This document shows, piece by piece, positions 7,419 through 15,792 of a stretch of DNA of 44,104 nucleotides. Position 1 is the stretch's first letter. The number at the start of each line of letters is the position of its first letter. Below the pieces are notes generated by a model. It searched no databases and was not told where the DNA came from. It saw only the letters and a list, made by a program, of their open reading frames with translations. The stretch spans positions 1 to 44,104 of the forward strand of contig NZ_JARNTV010000028.1 of assembly GCF_029433115.1 (NCBI RefSeq), read 5' to 3'. A program made the position numbers and the translations under genes. Origin of the DNA: Sphingomonas sp. AOB5 (GTDB taxonomy: Bacteria > Pseudomonadota > Alphaproteobacteria > Sphingomonadales > Sphingomonadaceae).

Positions 7419-10400
7419 TCACTCGGCGGGCTGGTCGCCGGGCTTGTAGTCGATATGCCCGCCGCGCTGGTCGATCAGCTGGCCGCCATGCTCGTCGCCG
7501 GGCGTGTAAGTCAGCAGCGACTTGCGCAGCTTCGGCCCGAGCCACTGTTCGACACCCACCGCCAGGCTGAAGCTGGCCGGCACGATGACGAGGGTCAGGA
7601 CGGTCGACAGGATCAGGCCGCCGATCACGACGATGCCCATCGGCTGGCGCCACGAGCTGTCACCCGAGAGCGAGATGGCGGTGGGCACCATGCCCGCGAC
7701 CATCGCGACCGTGGTCATCACGATCGGCTGGGCGCGCTTGTGCCCGGCGTCGACCAGCGCAGTGAACTTGTCGACGCCCTTCTCCATCTCTTCCAGCGCG
7801 AAGTCGATCAGCAGGATCGAGTTCTTCGCGACGATGCCGAACAGCATCAGGATGCCGATCAGCACCGGCAGCGACAGCGGGTGGCCGGTCAGCCACAGCG
7901 CGATCAGCCCGCCCAGCGGCGCCAGCAGCAGCGACCCCATGTTCACCAGCGGCGACATGAAGCGGCGGTACAGCAGCACCAGCACCGCGAAGACCAGGAA
8001 GATGCCCGCGACCAGCGCGACCATGAAGTTGAACACCATTTCAGCCTGCCACTTCGCCGGGCCGACGGTCACTTCGCCGACGCCCTGCGGCAGGTTCTTC
8101 ATGATCGGCAGTTCGTGGATCTCGCGCATGATGTCGCCCGAGACATAGGGCTTCTTGGTCGCGGGATTGATGCCGAGATCTGCGCCGACGACGACGCGGC
8201 GCTGCAGGTTGGTGCGATCCACGCGGGTGGGACCCGCGCCGAAAGCGATGTCCGCGACCAGGCTGAGCGGCACCGAACCGCCCGACTGGGTCTGCACCGG
8301 CAGGTTCTGGATCGTCGACAGCCGCTCGCGCGCATTCTCGGCCAGCGCCACCCGGATCGGTATCTGGCGATCGCTCAGCGAGAATTTGGCGCTGTTCTGG
8401 TCGATATCTCCCAGCGTCGCGATGCGGATCGCCTGGCTGAGTGCCTGGGTGGTGACACCCAGATTGGCGGCCAGATCGGTGCGCGGCTTGATCACGATTT
8501 CCGGACGCTGAAGATCGCCCGAGACACGCGGTGCGATCACCTTGCCCATCTTGGCCATCTGATCGACCAGGGTGAGCGCGGTCTTGTTGAGCAGCTCGGG
8601 ATCCTCGCCGCCCAGCGTGATCGTCAGCTCGCGGCCATTGCCGCCCCAGCCGCCCTGTGCACGGAAGCCGACACGGGCATCGGGGACCGCCCGCAATTCG
8701 GGCGCCAGACGACGCGAGAACTCGTCGCTGGTCTCGGTCTTGTCTTCCTTGAACATCGCGGTGACGCGGCCATTGCCGACGAACGCACGCGAATAGACGT
8801 CGCGCACGTTCGGCTCGCGCTGGAGCCGTTCGGCGACCGCGGCAACCACGCGCTCGGTCTGTTCGAGCGTGGTGCCCGGGACCATCTCGACCGTCGCGGT
8901 GACGCTTTCCTGATCCTGGGTCGGCTGGAAGGTCATCGGCAGCGGGCCGCCGAACGCAAGGAACAGGGTGAGCGCGAGCGACACGAAACCGGCAAGGACC
9001 GAGGACCAGCGATGCACCAGCGTCCAGCGCAGGATCGCCATGTACCAGTTCATGATCCGGCCTTCGCCGTGTGAGGCATGACCCTTGGCCTTCAGGAAAT
9101 AGGCCGCGATCATCGGCGTCAGCAGTCGTGCGACCGCGAGCGACATCAGCACCGAGGCCACGACGGTGAGGCCGAAATTCTTGAAGAACTGGCCCGAGAC
9201 GCCCGGCATCATGCCGACCGGCAGGAACACCGCGACGATCGACATGGTGGTGGCGAGCACCGCGACGCCGATTTCGTCGGCTGCATCGATCGACGCCTGA
9301 TAGGCGGTCTTGCCCATTCGCATGTGCCTGACGATGTTCTCGATCTCCACGATCGCATCGTCGACCAGCACGCCGGCCACGAGGCTGAGCGCGAGCAGCG
9401 TCATCTGGTTCAGCGTGAAGCCGAGCAGGTCCATGAAGAAGAAGGCGGGAATCGCCGATAGCGGGATGGCGAGCGCCGATATGAACGTCGCGCGCCAGTC
9501 GCGCAGGAACAGGAACACGACGATGACCGCCAGAACGGCGCCCTCGATCATCGCTTCCATCGCCGAGTGGTACTGCTGCTCGGCATATTTGGAGTTGTTC
9601 TCGAGCAGTTCGAACCGGACGTTCGGGTTGCGCTCGGTCAGCTTGGCCAGGCGCGCTTCGACTTCGTGGAAGACGGTGACGTCCGACGCACCCTTGGCGC
9701 GCTGGAAGTCGAACGAGATCACCTGACGGCCATTGAACTTCGCAAGGCTGCGCTGTTCGGCATAGGCGTCGCTGACCTGCGCGATATCGGCAAGGCGCAC
9801 GGCGCGGCCGCCGCCCAGCGGGATCTGCATCTGGCTGAGCGAATAGGCATTGGTGGCGTTGCCGAGCACGCGGACCGACTGTTCATAGCCCGAAATCTCG
9901 GTGCGGCCGCCCGGTGCGTTGAGGTTCACCTGACGCAGCTGCTGGTTCACCGCGCTGGCGGTGAGGCCATAGGATTGCAGCTTGGCCGGATCGAGCCGGA
10001 TGCGGATCTCGCGGCTGACGCCGCCGTTGCGGCTGACGCCGGCCATGCCGGGGATCGCGAGCAGCTCCTTGGAGACCGTATTATCGATATACCAGCTGAG
10101 CTGTTCGACGGTCATGTCGTTGGCGATCGCGGTGAAGCCGCCGACATCGTTGCTGGTCGTATCCGCGCGGCCGACCTGCGGCTCGAGGATGCCGTCCGGC
10201 AGGTTGCTGCGGATCTGCTGGATCGCGCTGCGCACGTCCTCGACCGCGCGATCGATCGGCGTGCCGATGGCGAGCTGGACGACGGTCTGCGAATTGCCTT
10301 CGGAGACGGTCGAGTTGATCTCGTCGATACCCTGAAGGCTGCGCACCGCGGATTCGACCCGCTGCGTCACCTGCGTCTCGAGCTCGCTGGGGGCTGCGCC

Positions 10401-10565
10401 CGGCTGCGAGATCGAGACCCAGACGATCGGGAAGTCGATGTCCGGATCGTTGTTCACGTCCATGCGGCCGAAGCTCATCATGCCGGCGATGGTCAGCGCG
10501 ATGAACAGGACGATCGGAGGGACCGGGTTGCGGATGGCCCAGGCCGAGATGTTGCGGAAGCTCAT
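7419..10565 (-). CDS. RND efflux permease (AcrB/HAE1-like)
   Basis: 1048 residues, the usual size for a hydrophobe/amphiphile RND pump. The N-terminal helix ([19 protein letters not shown]) is followed by a porter domain, then helices 2-6, where [17 protein letters not shown] carries the paired Asp residues of the proton relay (AcrB Asp407/408 equivalents). The second half repeats the layout and includes [19 protein letters not shown]. It is the inner-membrane proton/drug antiporter and works with the adaptor encoded 28 bases upstream. No TolC-like outer-membrane gene is in the window. The substrate cannot be told from sequence. Confidence 0.95.
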   Translation of the reverse strand: MSFRNISAWAIRNPVPPIVLFIALTIAGMMSFGRMDVNNDPDIDFPIVWVSISQPGAAPSELETQVTQRVESAVRSLQGIDEINSTVSEGNSQTVVQLAIGTPIDRAVEDVRSAIQQIRSNLPDGILEPQVGRADTTSNDVGGFTAIANDMTVEQLSWYIDNTVSKELLAIPGMAGVSRNGGVSREIRIRLDPAKLQSYGLTASAVNQQLRQVNLNAPGGRTEISGYEQSVRVLGNATNAYSLSQMQIPLGGGRAVRLADIAQVSDAYAEQRSLAKFNGRQVISFDFQRAKGASDVTVFHEVEARLAKLTERNPNVRFELLENNSKYAEQQYHSAMEAMIEGAVLAVIVVFLFLRDWRATFISALAIPLSAIPAFFFMDLLGFTLNQMTLLALSLVAGVLVDDAIVEIENIVRHMRMGKTAYQASIDAADEIGVAVLATTMSIVAVFLPVGMMPGVSGQFFKNFGLTVVASVLMSLAVARLLTPMIAAYFLKAKGHASHGEGRIMNWYMAILRWTLVHRWSSVLAGFVSLALTLFLAFGGPLPMTFQPTQDQESVTATVEMVPGTTLEQTERVVAAVAERLQREPNVRDVYSRAFVGNGRVTAMFKEDKTETSDEFSRRLAPELRAVPDARVGFRAQGGWGGNGRELTITLGGEDPELLNKTALTLVDQMAKMGKVIAPRVSGDLQRPEIVIKPRTDLAANLGVTTQALSQAIRIATLGDIDQNSAKFSLSDRQIPIRVALAENARERLSTIQNLPVQTQSGGSVPLSLVADIAFGAGPTRVDRTNLQRRVVVGADLGINPATKKPYVSGDIMREIHELPIMKNLPQGVGEVTVGPAKWQAEMVFNFMVALVAGIFLVFAVLVLLYRRFMSPLVNMGSLLLAPLGGLIALWLTGHPLSLPVLIGILMLFGIVAKNSILLIDFALEEMEKGVDKFTALVDAGHKRAQPIVMTTVAMVAGMVPTAISLSGDSSWRQPMGIVVIGGLILSTVLTLVIVPASFSLAVGVEQWLGPKLRKSLLTYTPGDEHGGQLIDQRGGHIDYKPGDQPAE

Positions 10566-10593
10566 GATCGACGATTCCTAGCTACGGCTGGGC

Positions 10594-11793
10594 TTACTGC
10601 TTCTTCTGCTGGACCGGCTTGACCTTCTGGTCCGGGTTCAGGAACGCGCCTGCGGTCAGCACCACGCGCTCATTGCCTTCCAGGCCGCTGGTGATCACCA
10701 CGCCTTCGTCGGAAACGTCGCCGGTGGTGACGGGCCGCTTTTTCGCGCGATCCTGACCATCGAGGATATACACGAAATTGCCCTTCTCGTCGCTCTGAAT
10801 GGCGGACTGGGGCAGGAGCGGGGCGACCTGGGCACCGGCGATGATGCGGGCCGAGGCGAAACCGCCCGGACGCAGCGCCGGATCATAGCTGAGCGAGACC
10901 CGGGCGATGCCCTGACGCGTCTGCGGATCGATGACCGGCGAGACCTGCCACACTTCGCCGCTGAAGGTCTGGGTGCTGCCCACCGGCGTCACCTGCGCGC
11001 GGGTGCCGGCGCGGACGCGCTGGAGATCGCCTTCGGCGAGCTGGGTGCGCAGCTCCATCTGGCCGCCCTGGGCCATGCGGAACAGCACGCCCGAACCCGA
11101 GCTGACGATCTGGCCCGGCTCGACGCTGCGGGTCAGCACCAGCCCTGCGGCGGGCGCGCGGATATCGAGACGGCGATTGCGCGCCTGGGTTTCGCGAAGC
11201 TGCGATTCGGCGACACGGACGCGCGCGGCGGCGGCATCGCGAGTCGCGGTCTTGCGATCGATATCGGCCTTGGACACGAATCCGCGACCGAGCAGCGCCT
11301 GGGCGCGATCGAGTTCGGACTGGGCAAGCGCGGCATCGGCGCGGGCAACGCGCACCTGCGCCTCGAGCGAAGCGGCGGTGTTGGACTGGACCGAGCGATC
11401 GACCGTGGCGAGCACCTGACCGGCCGCGACCCACTGGCCCGGCTCGACCAGCACGCGCGTGACCATGCCGCCTTCGCCCGCGACGCCGACCGGCATTTCG
11501 CGGCGGGCAGCCAGGCTGCCGGTGCCGGTGATCACGGTCTCGATCGTCGAGCGGCCGGGGACCGCGAAGGTCACGGTCGGCAACTGCTGGTCGCCGCCGT
11601 CCTTCTTGGCCGCGTCACCCGCGGGCGCCTTGGCCGCAGTCTGACCGCCGCCGCGCATCATGAAGCCCGCTGCGATCAGCGCGAGGACGATCAGTCCCCC
11701 GACGATCCACAGCCAGCGACGCCGGCCCCGGTTTTCCTCGCCGACATATTCGAGCCGCTCGCTTCTGCCCAACATTCCTGCCTCGTAGTTCAT
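10594..11793 (-). CDS. RND efflux periplasmic adaptor (membrane fusion protein)
   Basis: 399 residues from the ATG at 11793 (MNYEAGMLGR). The frame stays open further upstream, but that part has no family character and covers the promoter. A membrane anchor lies near residues 27-45 (WLWIVGGLIVLALIAAGFM). Next comes a barrel-sandwich half (GEGGMVTRVLVEPGQWVAAGQVLATVD), a coiled-coil hairpin (about 135-200, Ala/Arg/Glu-rich), the second lipoyl half (LDIRAPAAGLVLTRSVEPGQIV), and a beta-barrel. It ends in a Lys/Gln-rich tail (KVKPVQQKKQ). It bridges the RND pump to an outer-membrane channel. It is the first gene of the efflux operon; see the promoter at 11841-11869. Confidence 0.93.
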   Translation of the reverse strand: MNYEAGMLGRSERLEYVGEENRGRRRWLWIVGGLIVLALIAAGFMMRGGGQTAAKAPAGDAAKKDGGDQQLPTVTFAVPGRSTIETVITGTGSLAARREMPVGVAGEGGMVTRVLVEPGQWVAAGQVLATVDRSVQSNTAASLEAQVRVARADAALAQSELDRAQALLGRGFVSKADIDRKTATRDAAAARVRVAESQLRETQARNRRLDIRAPAAGLVLTRSVEPGQIVSSGSGVLFRMAQGGQMELRTQLAEGDLQRVRAGTRAQVTPVGSTQTFSGEVWQVSPVIDPQTRQGIARVSLSYDPALRPGGFASARIIAGAQVAPLLPQSAIQSDEKGNFVYILDGQDRAKKRPVTTGDVSDEGVVITSGLEGNERVVLTAGAFLNPDQKVKPVQQKKQ

Positions 11794-11840
11794 ATGCGCC
11801 ACCCTGTTCCGGCACGATGCCGGTGCCCCAGGAAAGCACT

Positions 11841-11869
11841 GTATTAGATGAATAAGGCACCGACCACAA
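11841..11869 (-). promoter_or_regulatory. Probable sigma-70 promoter of the efflux operon
   Basis: Read on the minus strand, TTGTGG (11869-11864) is followed after exactly 17 bases by TAATAC (11846-11841), close to the TTGACA/TATAAT pattern. The implied transcription start near 11834 gives a leader of about 40 bases before the adaptor ATG. Spacing and position are convincing for high-GC DNA, but no start site is proven. Confidence 0.6.
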
Positions 11870-11876
11870 GTGGTCG
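11861..11876. promoter_or_regulatory. Inverted repeat overlapping the -35 box, possible operator
   Basis: CGACCAC (11861-11867), two bases, then GTGGTCG (11870-11876): a perfect 7-base inverted repeat that covers the -35 element of the efflux promoter. A dimeric repressor bound here would block polymerase. No regulator gene is adjacent, so a trans-encoded regulator would be needed. Confidence 0.45.
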
Positions 11877-12055
11877 TTTCCTCCCCGGTCGCGCATTGCC
11901 CGTTTCGATATATTTCCGCAAGCGCGAGCGGTTCGCGAAAGGCCCGGAATGGTGGCGTTCGCGACGGGCGGAAGAATCGGGTTGCATTGGCCGCGCCGTG
12001 GCGCGACCTTCCGCGCCGGGCCTGGAATGGCGGGCCGAAAACAGGAGGAAGACCC

Positions 12056-12316
12056 ATGCCTACGGGGATTATCGGTTGGCTTCTCATCGGCCTTGTCGCG
12101 GGCGCCCTCGGCAAGCTCATCATGCCGGGCAAGGATCCGGGCGGCATCATCGTCACCATCCTGCTGGGCATCGCCGGTGCGCTGCTGGCCAAATATCTGA
12201 CGCCGATGATGGGCCTGACCATCGAAGACAGCACCTGGCAGGCCTATGCCGCCGCCACTGCCGGCGCGGTGATCCTGCTGATCGTCTATCGTCTGGTGAT
12301 GGCCAAGCGCGTCTGA
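12056..12316 (+). CDS. GlsB/YeaQ/YmgE-type small membrane protein (copy 1)
   Basis: 86 residues. Three hydrophobic segments are separated by short loops: GIIGWLLIGLVAGALGKLIMPG, then GGIIVTILLGIAGALLAKYL, then a C-terminal AAATAGAVILLIVYRLV. This Gly-rich pattern, GWLxxGxxAGxLGK, is the transglycosylase-associated/GlsB signature; despite the name, no enzyme activity is established. The ATG follows AGGAGG by six bases. The segment between the second and third helices is longer than in the second copy at 13278-13535. It is transcribed divergently from the efflux operon. Confidence 0.88.
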   Translation: MPTGIIGWLLIGLVAGALGKLIMPGKDPGGIIVTILLGIAGALLAKYLTPMMGLTIEDSTWQAYAAATAGAVILLIVYRLVMAKRV

Positions 12317-12398
12317 CGCCGCCGGCCTTCGTTCAGATTGGGTTAGTCCCGCGCGCGGCAGGCCGTGCGCGGGACTTTTCATTTTCAGGAGTATCGAA

Positions 12399-13112
12399 AT
12401 GCGTGCGATGATTCAGGGACTGGCAGTGCTGGCGGTGTTCGCGGCGGTGCCGGCCGCGGCGCAGGACATGCCGCCCCGCCCGCCGATGATGCAGGACGGC
12501 ACGCTGCTCGAAATCACTGCCGAGGGCCATTCGACGCGCGTGCCCGATGTGGCGATCATCGAGGCGGGCGTGACGACGCAGGCGCCGACCGCGGCCGACG
12601 CGCTGGCGCAGAACAATGCGCAGATGAACAAGGTGATCGCGGCGCTGAAGGCTTCGGGCGTGGCCGATCGCGATATCCAGACCTCGACCATCTCGCTCCA
12701 GCCGCAATATCGCAACGTCGCGGACGGCCAGCCGCAGGTGATCTTCGCCTATATGGCGTCCAACAGCGTGAGCGTGCGTTTCCGCGACGTTTCGAAGGCA
12801 GGCTCGATCCTCGACCTGCTGGTGAAGCAGGGCGCGAACACGATTTCGGGGCCGAACCTGACGCTGAGCAAGCCGGAAGAAGCGCTGAACGAAGCGCGGG
12901 TCGACGCGGTGGCGCAGGCGCGGGCCCGGGCCGAGCTCTATGCCAAAGCCGCGGGCTTGCGGGTCGATCGTATCCTTTCGATCTCGGACGGATCGCCGTC
13001 GCGCGTCTATCCGATGGCCGAGCGCTTCGCGATGGCGGACAAGAGCGTGCCGGTGCAGGCAGGCGAGCAGCAGATCAGCGCGACCGTCACGATGCGGTTC
13101 CTGCTGAAGTAA
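12399..13112 (+). CDS. Secreted SIMPL-domain (DUF541) protein
   Basis: 237 residues. A signal peptide (MIQGLAVLAVFAAVPAAAQ, likely cut after AAAQ) is followed by a SIMPL domain: LEITAEGHSTRVPDVAIIEAGV near residues 32-55, then DIQTSTISLQPQY and the C-terminal strand QISATVTMRFLL. SIMPL proteins are periplasmic or outer-membrane associated; the family's function is loosely defined (oxidative-stress protection and bacteriocin signalling have been proposed for individual members). AGGAG lies before the ATG. It probably shares a transcript with the GlsB gene 82 bases upstream. Confidence 0.9.
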   Translation: MRAMIQGLAVLAVFAAVPAAAQDMPPRPPMMQDGTLLEITAEGHSTRVPDVAIIEAGVTTQAPTAADALAQNNAQMNKVIAALKASGVADRDIQTSTISLQPQYRNVADGQPQVIFAYMASNSVSVRFRDVSKAGSILDLLVKQGANTISGPNLTLSKPEEALNEARVDAVAQARARAELYAKAAGLRVDRILSISDGSPSRVYPMAERFAMADKSVPVQAGEQQISATVTMRFLLK

Positions 13113-13116
13113 GGCG

Positions 13117-13194
13117 GTACCGGCCCGTTCCCCCACCCGGCCACCCATAGAATATACTTCCGTTGGGTGGCCGGGTGGGGGAGCGGGCCGGTAC
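13117..13194. repeat. 78-bp palindromic element with 32-bp stem
   Basis: A left arm (13117-13148) starting GGTACCGGCCCG is the reverse complement of the right arm ending CGGGCCGGTACC. There is one G-U-compatible mismatch over 32 bases, and a 16-base AT-richer loop (TAGAATATACTTCCGT). It lies just after the SIMPL stop. The stem is much longer than a normal terminator and lacks a T tract, which suggests a mobile or RNA-processing palindrome. Confidence 0.85.
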
Positions 13195-13225
13195 CGTACC
13201 GTTCGGCGCAGCCGAACCGCCAACG

Positions 13226-13259
13226 AAAAAGGGCCGCCCCAACCGGGACGGCCCTTTTT
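13226..13259. terminator. Bidirectional rho-independent terminator
   Basis: AAAAAGGGCCG (13226-13236) and CGGCCCTTTTT (13249-13259) pair around a short loop and give a T tract on either strand. It sits between the convergent SIMPL and second GlsB genes and can end transcripts from both. Confidence 0.9.
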
Positions 13260-13277
13260 GTTCGGTACCCTTGTCGC

Positions 13278-13535
13278 TTAGCGGACGGCGCCGCGGCGAA
13301 CCAGGTTGACGATCGCGAGCAGGATGATCGCGCCGAGCAGCGACACGATGAACGCCATCGGGTTGGTCGGCGTCTGATTGATCGAGCCGCCGAACAGCGC
13401 TCCGGCGATGAAGGCGCCGACGACGCCGACGACGATGTTCAGGAAGATGCCCTGCTGGCCATCGGTGCGCATGATGATGCTGGCCAGCCAGCCGACCACA
13501 CCGCCGATCACGAGCCAGATAATAAGACCTACCAT
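13278..13535 (-). CDS. GlsB/YeaQ/YmgE-type small membrane protein (copy 2)
   Basis: 85 residues from the ATG at 13535, which has GGAGGA seven bases upstream; the open frame extends further but has no good start. Three hydrophobic segments are visible: IIWLVIGGVVGWLASIIM, then GIFLNIVVGVVGAFIAGALF, then PMAFIVSLLGAIILLAIVNLV ending in Arg-rich RRGAVR. DGQQGIFLNIVVGVVGA is the typical family stretch. It is a paralogue of the protein at 12056-12316 but not a recent duplicate. It is likely induced under envelope stress by family analogy; no such promoter is seen. Confidence 0.9.
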   Translation of the reverse strand: MVGLIIWLVIGGVVGWLASIIMRTDGQQGIFLNIVVGVVGAFIAGALFGGSINQTPTNPMAFIVSLLGAIILLAIVNLVRRGAVR

Positions 13536-13674
13536 TGCCTGTCCTCCGTTATGCCCGGCCGAACCGGACGTGCGGACAAGAAAATCCCCGACCGGCATGG
13601 TTGGTTCCGGATGCGGAATTTTCGTTTCGAGGCGGAACCGGCTGACGGGATCGCCGTTCGATCCCGCTTGCCCC

Positions 13675-13712
13675 AAACGAAACGGCCCGCCTCTCGGGTG
13701 AGAAGCGGGCCG
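13675..13712 (-). terminator. Rho-independent terminator after sciP
   Basis: On the minus strand CGGCCCGC (13712-13705) pairs with GCGGGCCG (13690-13683) across a 14-base loop and is followed by TTTCGTTT (13682-13675). It lies 27 bases beyond the sciP stop. Confidence 0.8.
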
Positions 13713-13738
13713 GTCCATTCCCGATGGGAGCGGGAAAA

Positions 13739-14038
13739 TCAGTATTTCTGCTGGCGCTCGTAGAGCGAGCGGTAATGCTGGATGCGGGTGACCCGCAGCC
13801 CCGGCATGCCCGACCGGTCGATCGCGCGCTGCCAGCCGGCGAATTCCTCCACCGTCAGCCCGTACCGCGCGCAGACTTCGTCCACGCTGAGCAGGCCGCC
13901 ATTGACCGCGGCAACCACTTCCGCCTTGCGCCGTACGACCCAGCGGGTCGTCTCGGGCGGGGGAAGCGAGTCCAGCGTCAGCGGTTCCCCGAGCGGGCCA
14001 ATCACTTTCGCGGGACGGATTTTCTGGTTCTCAATCAT
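13739..14038 (-). CDS. sciP: SciP, CtrA-inhibitory DUF1153 protein
   Basis: 99 residues. The DUF1153 signature is clear: KVIGPLGEPLTLDSLPPPETTRWVVRRKAEVVAAV, then a helix-turn-helix LSVDEVCARYGLTVEEFAGW and a tail ending QHYRSLYERQQKY. In Caulobacter, SciP binds CtrA and blocks its activation of target promoters in G1 cells, making it part of the alphaproteobacterial cell-cycle circuit. The length fits the family. I looked for a CtrA box (TTAA-N7-TTAA) in the 108 bases upstream and did not find a convincing one. A strong terminator follows. Confidence 0.94.
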   Translation of the reverse strand: MIENQKIRPAKVIGPLGEPLTLDSLPPPETTRWVVRRKAEVVAAVNGGLLSVDEVCARYGLTVEEFAGWQRAIDRSGMPGLRVTRIQHYRSLYERQQKY

Positions 14039-14146
14039 CTAGCAACCTCGATCGGGGCGGGGGGCCCCCTCTCCACTCTCAACACAAGAACGACCGTAGA
14101 AGACCCGACTTGAACATCGGCTAAAACGGCACGGTAAACGCAGTCT

Positions 14147-14380
14147 TCATTCCCGTTGCCAGCGCGTGAACGCGGCGGCGACGGCCCGGTGAAAGGATGC
14201 GTGCAGCGGTGCGAGCAGCGCTTCGGCGGGCGTCACCAGATCCAGCCGGGCCTGGGCCCGGGCGGTGGGAGACGACGCCTGCCGCGCGGCCACGCCGACC
14301 AGCAGAACCGCCAGCTCGGTGGGCATCGCGGTGACCGCGAAATCCCTGTCCAGTCTGGCGAAGCTCAAATCCACGAACAC
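14147..14380 (-). CDS. Small protein of unknown function upstream of sciP
   Basis: 77 residues from a GTG at 14380. I do not recognise the family. The frame has a strong G/C third-position bias, which the alternative overlapping frame (start ATG 14384) lacks, so I take this frame as real. The protein is Ala-rich and mostly helical (TELAVLLVGVAARQASSP, LDLVTPAEALLAPLHASFHRAVAAAFTRW), with no signal peptide and no clear membrane segment. It lies 108 bases upstream of sciP on the same strand and may share its transcript. Confidence 0.6.
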   Translation of the reverse strand: MFVDLSFARLDRDFAVTAMPTELAVLLVGVAARQASSPTARAQARLDLVTPAEALLAPLHASFHRAVAAAFTRWQRE

Positions 14381-14536
14381 ACATCCAATCGAATTTCTAT
14401 CGGATGACCATTCCTAACGAGGATCAATGAAGGCGCCGTAAAAGACGTGAAAACGGGGGCTTAACTCTTGGTCCCATTCTGGGGCGGAAGCGTCCCGGAC
14501 TGGCGCAGAACGGCTTGTGCCCCTATGTGCGCGGCC

Positions 14537-15643
14537 ATGATGACCGGGGATTTCCAGCTAGGCGAACCGTTGAAGGCGCGACGTATCGTCGTTGCCATGT
14601 CGGGCGGAGTCGACTCGTCGGTGGTGGCAGGACTCGCCGCGCGCACGGGGGCTGAGACGATCGGCGTCACGCTGCAGCTCTATGATCACGGCGAGGCAGT
14701 GGGCCGTGCGGGCAGCTGTTGCGCGGGCCGCGACATCCGCGATGCGCGGGCGGTGTGCGACATGCTGGGCATCGCGCATTATGTCTTCGATCACGAGAGC
14801 AGCTTCCGCGAGACGGTGATCGACGATTTCGCCGACGAATATCTCGCCGGGCGCACGCCGATCCCCTGCGTGAAGTGCAATATGGGGCCGAAATTCACCG
14901 ATCTGTTCGCGCTGGCCCGCGATCTGGGCGCCGATTGCCTCGCGACCGGCCATTATGTGCAGCGGGTGATGGGCGCGGCCGGCCCCGAACTGCACCGCGC
15001 CTTCGATCCCGCGCGCGACCAGAGCTATTTCCTGTTCGCCACCACCGCGGCGCAGCTCGATTTCCTGCGCTTTCCGCTGGGCGGCATGCCCAAGCCGCAG
15101 GTGCGCGAGTTGGCGGCCGAGCTGGGGCTGGGCGTGGCGGGCAAGCCGGACAGCCAGGATATCTGCTTCGTGCCCGATGGTGATTACGCCACGCTGGTGA
15201 AGAAGCTGCGGCCCGAGGCCGATCTGGGCGGCCACATCGTCGACGAGAGCGGACGCAAGCTGGGCGAGCATAAGGGGTTGATCCACTTCACCGTGGGGCA
15301 GCGCCGCGGCCTCGAGATCGGTGGTAGCCCCGAGCCGCTTTATGTCCTGCGCCTCGATCCCGCGACTCGCGACGTGATCGTGGGACCGAAGCGCGCATTG
15401 GCGGTGCGTGCGGCGCGGATCGAGAATGTGAACTGGCTGGGCGGCGATTATGCGGGCGAGATGACCGTCAAGGTCCGCTCGATGGCGAAGCCGGTGCCCG
15501 CGCGCTTCGACGGCGAGCGGCTGGTGTTCGAAACGCCCGAATATGGCGTCGCGCCCGGGCAGGCAGCGGTGCTGTATGCCGGCGATCGTGTGCTGGGCGG
15601 GGGATGGATTGCGGAGACCGAGCGGGCGGAATTGGTTTCCTAA
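14537..15643 (+). CDS. mnmA: tRNA-specific 2-thiouridylase MnmA
   Basis: 368 residues from the first of two adjacent ATGs (14537, 14540); open frame further upstream lacks conservation. The PP-loop ATP-binding motif [10 protein letters not shown] is near residue 20. The catalytic cysteines are in TPIPCVKCN and [21 protein letters not shown] and a C-terminal beta-barrel end in PGQAAVLY. MnmA adds sulfur to U34 of tRNA-Glu, -Gln and -Lys in the cytosol, using ATP and persulfide sulfur from a relay. It is transcribed alone and ends in a palindromic repeat that can also serve as a terminator. Confidence 0.96.
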   Translation: MMTGDFQLGEPLKARRIVVAMSGGVDSSVVAGLAARTGAETIGVTLQLYDHGEAVGRAGSCCAGRDIRDARAVCDMLGIAHYVFDHESSFRETVIDDFADEYLAGRTPIPCVKCNMGPKFTDLFALARDLGADCLATGHYVQRVMGAAGPELHRAFDPARDQSYFLFATTAAQLDFLRFPLGGMPKPQVRELAAELGLGVAGKPDSQDICFVPDGDYATLVKKLRPEADLGGHIVDESGRKLGEHKGLIHFTVGQRRGLEIGGSPEPLYVLRLDPATRDVIVGPKRALAVRAARIENVNWLGGDYAGEMTVKVRSMAKPVPARFDGERLVFETPEYGVAPGQAAVLYAGDRVLGGGWIAETERAELVS

Positions 15644-15788
15644 CTCCCTCTCCCCCTTGGGGGAGAGGGAAGGGGCCGCCGCGAAGCGGTGGGAAGGGTG
15701 AGGGTCCGTAACAGGCCGTCCCGCACTTAGCCCTCACCCGTCGCCGGACCTTTGGTCCGTCTCTCCCTCTCCCCCAAGGGGAGAGGGA
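15644..15788. repeat. Palindromic dispersed-type repeat after mnmA
   Basis: Nested inverted repeats: an outer left hairpin CCCTCTCCCCC-TT-GGGGGAGAGGG (15646-15669), the matching right hairpin (15765-15787), and an inner pair GGGTGAGGG (15696-15704) / CCCTCACCC (15731-15739). Left and right ends are also complementary to each other, so the whole 145 bp can fold as a cruciform. It fills almost the entire gap between the convergent mnmA and phzF-like genes. Confidence 0.8.
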
Positions 15789-15792
15789 TTTT
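15765..15792 (+). terminator. Terminator at the right end of the repeat
   Basis: CCCTCTCCCC (15765-15774), three bases, GGGGAGAGGG (15778-15787), then ATTTT. It forms a stem with a short T tract at the end of the mnmA transcript. The hairpin is shared with the repeat element. Confidence 0.6.

Noticed and set aside
6009..9074. A 1021-codon open frame on the plus strand opposite DUF445 and the RND permease
   Set aside because: It is antisense to two well-supported genes, its translation is His/Arg/Asp-rich without family features, and it arises from the high GC content.
11794..12055. General-stress (EcfG-type GGAAC-N16/17-GTT) promoter before the first GlsB gene
   Set aside because: GGAAT and GTT-like words occur but not at the right spacing or with the conserved C.
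14039..14146. CtrA box (TTAA-N7-TTAA) upstream of sciP
   Set aside because: Only TTTA-like words at wrong spacing were found on either strand.
15644..15788. CRISPR-like regular repeats
   Set aside because: The repeats are inverted, not direct, there are no regularly spaced unique spacers, and no cas gene is in the window.
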